From Unio delphinus (Eukaryota; Mollusca; Bivalvia; Unionida; Unionidae), in NCBI GenBank assembly GCA_029339505.1, contig JAQISU010000096.1, positions 9,250,001 to 9,314,000 on the forward strand: a stretch of DNA of 64,000 bases. Direction: 5' to 3'. The notes beneath the pieces are model-generated. The model had not been told where the DNA came from, ran no database searches, and worked only from the letters and a program-made list of their open reading frames with translations. The translations under genes were made by a program, and so were the position numbers. Within the stretch, counting starts at the first letter, position 1. Each line of letters starts with the position of its first letter. Of this stretch, positions 62,598 to 64,000 are shown piece after piece.

Positions 62598-64000
62598 TTC
62601 AGTGCTTTTGTTCTTGATCATCGGATCTAAAATAAGCAAATGGATCTCTTTTTCAATTAACACCTTGTGTTATTATTATTTTGGCTTGGATAGATATTAT
62701 GAATTTTTCAGCGTCTCTTTGTCATCTCTCAGTTTACGTTACCCAATATTTGTTATATATTTTTTTTAAAACCTTTTTTTAATCGTTTTAACATTTTATC
62801 TAATTCACCAATTATAATAGGTATTCTTTAATCTATGTTTACTTTGCCATCGATTCGAACAGTTATAACCCGAAACGTACTTCATTTTTTTTTCACGTCA
62901 CTAAATTCTTATCGTTTCTAAGTCTTATTTTCAAAAGAAGTTCTTGATACGTTACCACCGGATTCATTTTTAAAAAATTGTGTTTGTTTACCAATACGTA
63001 TATATGTTATAAGTTATCTTTTTTCTTTAATAAAGTATTTTCTTCATTATTTCTTATGAAAGTAGTCGATATCCCCTCCTGTTAGATAATTATAATCTGC
63101 AAGTATTCAGCTTTGAGAGTCGATATATCCTCGTGTCAGACAATTATAATCTGCACGTTTTCCAAATATTATATTTTGAGAGTTAAGACGCCAAGCTATT
63201 TTAAATCTGTACATGTATTTTAGTTACTTAAAACTAAAATTATAACTCGTACATTGTCTTCATAGATCAAATAACATTTTAGTTAATATTGACATTAACC
63301 TTATTCATTATGTCCACGTTTTAGTGACCTCTTCAAAGACAGTCTTTTTCTCTAATTTTCAAAAACTATTCTTCACAGTTATCAGACTAACTTTAAGCGC
63401 TTTTTCACCAGTTTAAAAGTTAAACACTAACATAACTCCAATCCTCTTTTGTATTATCATGTAATACTTTAAGCAACTTTTAAAATTAGGATTTTAAAAT
63501 GTGTTGTAATTTATATCGACTTCATTATTTCTTCCCCGTCACGTTTTAATGTTTTGTACAGTAGGATTCTTAGCAAGCATGGTTAGGTCTATTATCTGTC
63601 ACGGACTTGTATAAACCTTTAAAATTTATTGATTAAATTCGTTTACTAGAGTTTCATTGACGTACAACGATGCTCGATGGTGATTAATGTATATTGTGTC
63701 GTATTTTAAGATACTGAGTTCGGTTCATCCTATGCCTCACGTGCGAAGTGCTTCTGATGTGACGAACCGAATGCCTTCGATGCACAAACAATACAGGTGT
63801 ATAAATACCTCACCGCATGTAAAGCTCTCTACATTACGAAATGTCTTGTCAGTCGGCGATCTACTATAAGGATTCGCACATCTTTAGCTATAGAGGTATG
63901 TATTTTAATTAATTTTTCGTATATACGATTACACTATTGCACTACCACGTCATTTTTGCATGATTTGTAATTTTGGTTTATGCAGAATAATACACACGTT

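Larger units (their letters stand above)
60236..63900. other. Non-coding AT-rich sequence
   Basis: Apart from the microsatellites at 61911-61984 and 62544-62597, no gene, RNA or repeat was recognised. Short ORFs here are taken as chance. Confidence 0.4.

Overview
The window reads as AT-rich nuclear DNA of a multicellular animal, most likely a marine invertebrate and plausibly a bivalve mollusc (inference). Supporting signs are spliced genes with long introns, many long (AT)n, (CT)n and (TAA)n microsatellites, a tRNA-derived SINE of a kind I associate with mollusc genomes, and relics of Ty3/gypsy retrotransposons. Only one convincing host gene is seen; most of the rest is repeats and mobile-element debris.

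Region by region. 1-3767: non-coding, with a solo LTR (1933-2769). 3768-12158: the most unusual part, an 8.25-kb virus-like element bounded by ~165-bp terminal inverted repeats. Its right arm (minus strand) carries a broken gene for a family B DNA polymerase joined to an SF1 helicase and, past a one-base slip in an A run, to an HNH nuclease. It also carries a separate HNH endonuclease and a small zinc-binding protein. The left arm (plus strand) carries degraded ORFs that look structural. Small palindromes of one consensus are scattered through the element, even inside genes. 12390-16800: a gypsy reverse-transcriptase relic (plus) next to an oppositely oriented gag-PR-IN relic with a tRNA-Pro-type primer binding site and LTR. 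17601-35167: a seven-exon cathepsin L-like gene whose frame and splice sites are intact but whose catalytic cysteine is gone; its introns hold LTRs, a SINE, microsatellites and a possible internal promoter. 35396-36370: a 196-bp tandem repeat. 37210-38230: exons or ORFs of one or more unknown genes. 42365-46702: a recent ~2-kb tandem duplication. 51130-53550: a 44-bp minisatellite of about 54 copies. 53845-57175: a plus-strand gypsy relic with integrase before reverse transcriptase (Gmr1-like order). 59153-59572: a 28-bp minisatellite. The remainder to 64000 shows only microsatellites and unrecognised AT-rich sequence.

How the parts relate. The polymerase, helicase and nuclease of the virus-like element would together be a self-replication module, and the left-arm ORFs a candidate particle module. 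No capsid protein, packaging ATPase, protease or integrase was recognised, and the copy is clearly inactivated. The cathepsin-like gene appears to encode a secreted pseudoenzyme. All family assignments come from motif reading without database searches.
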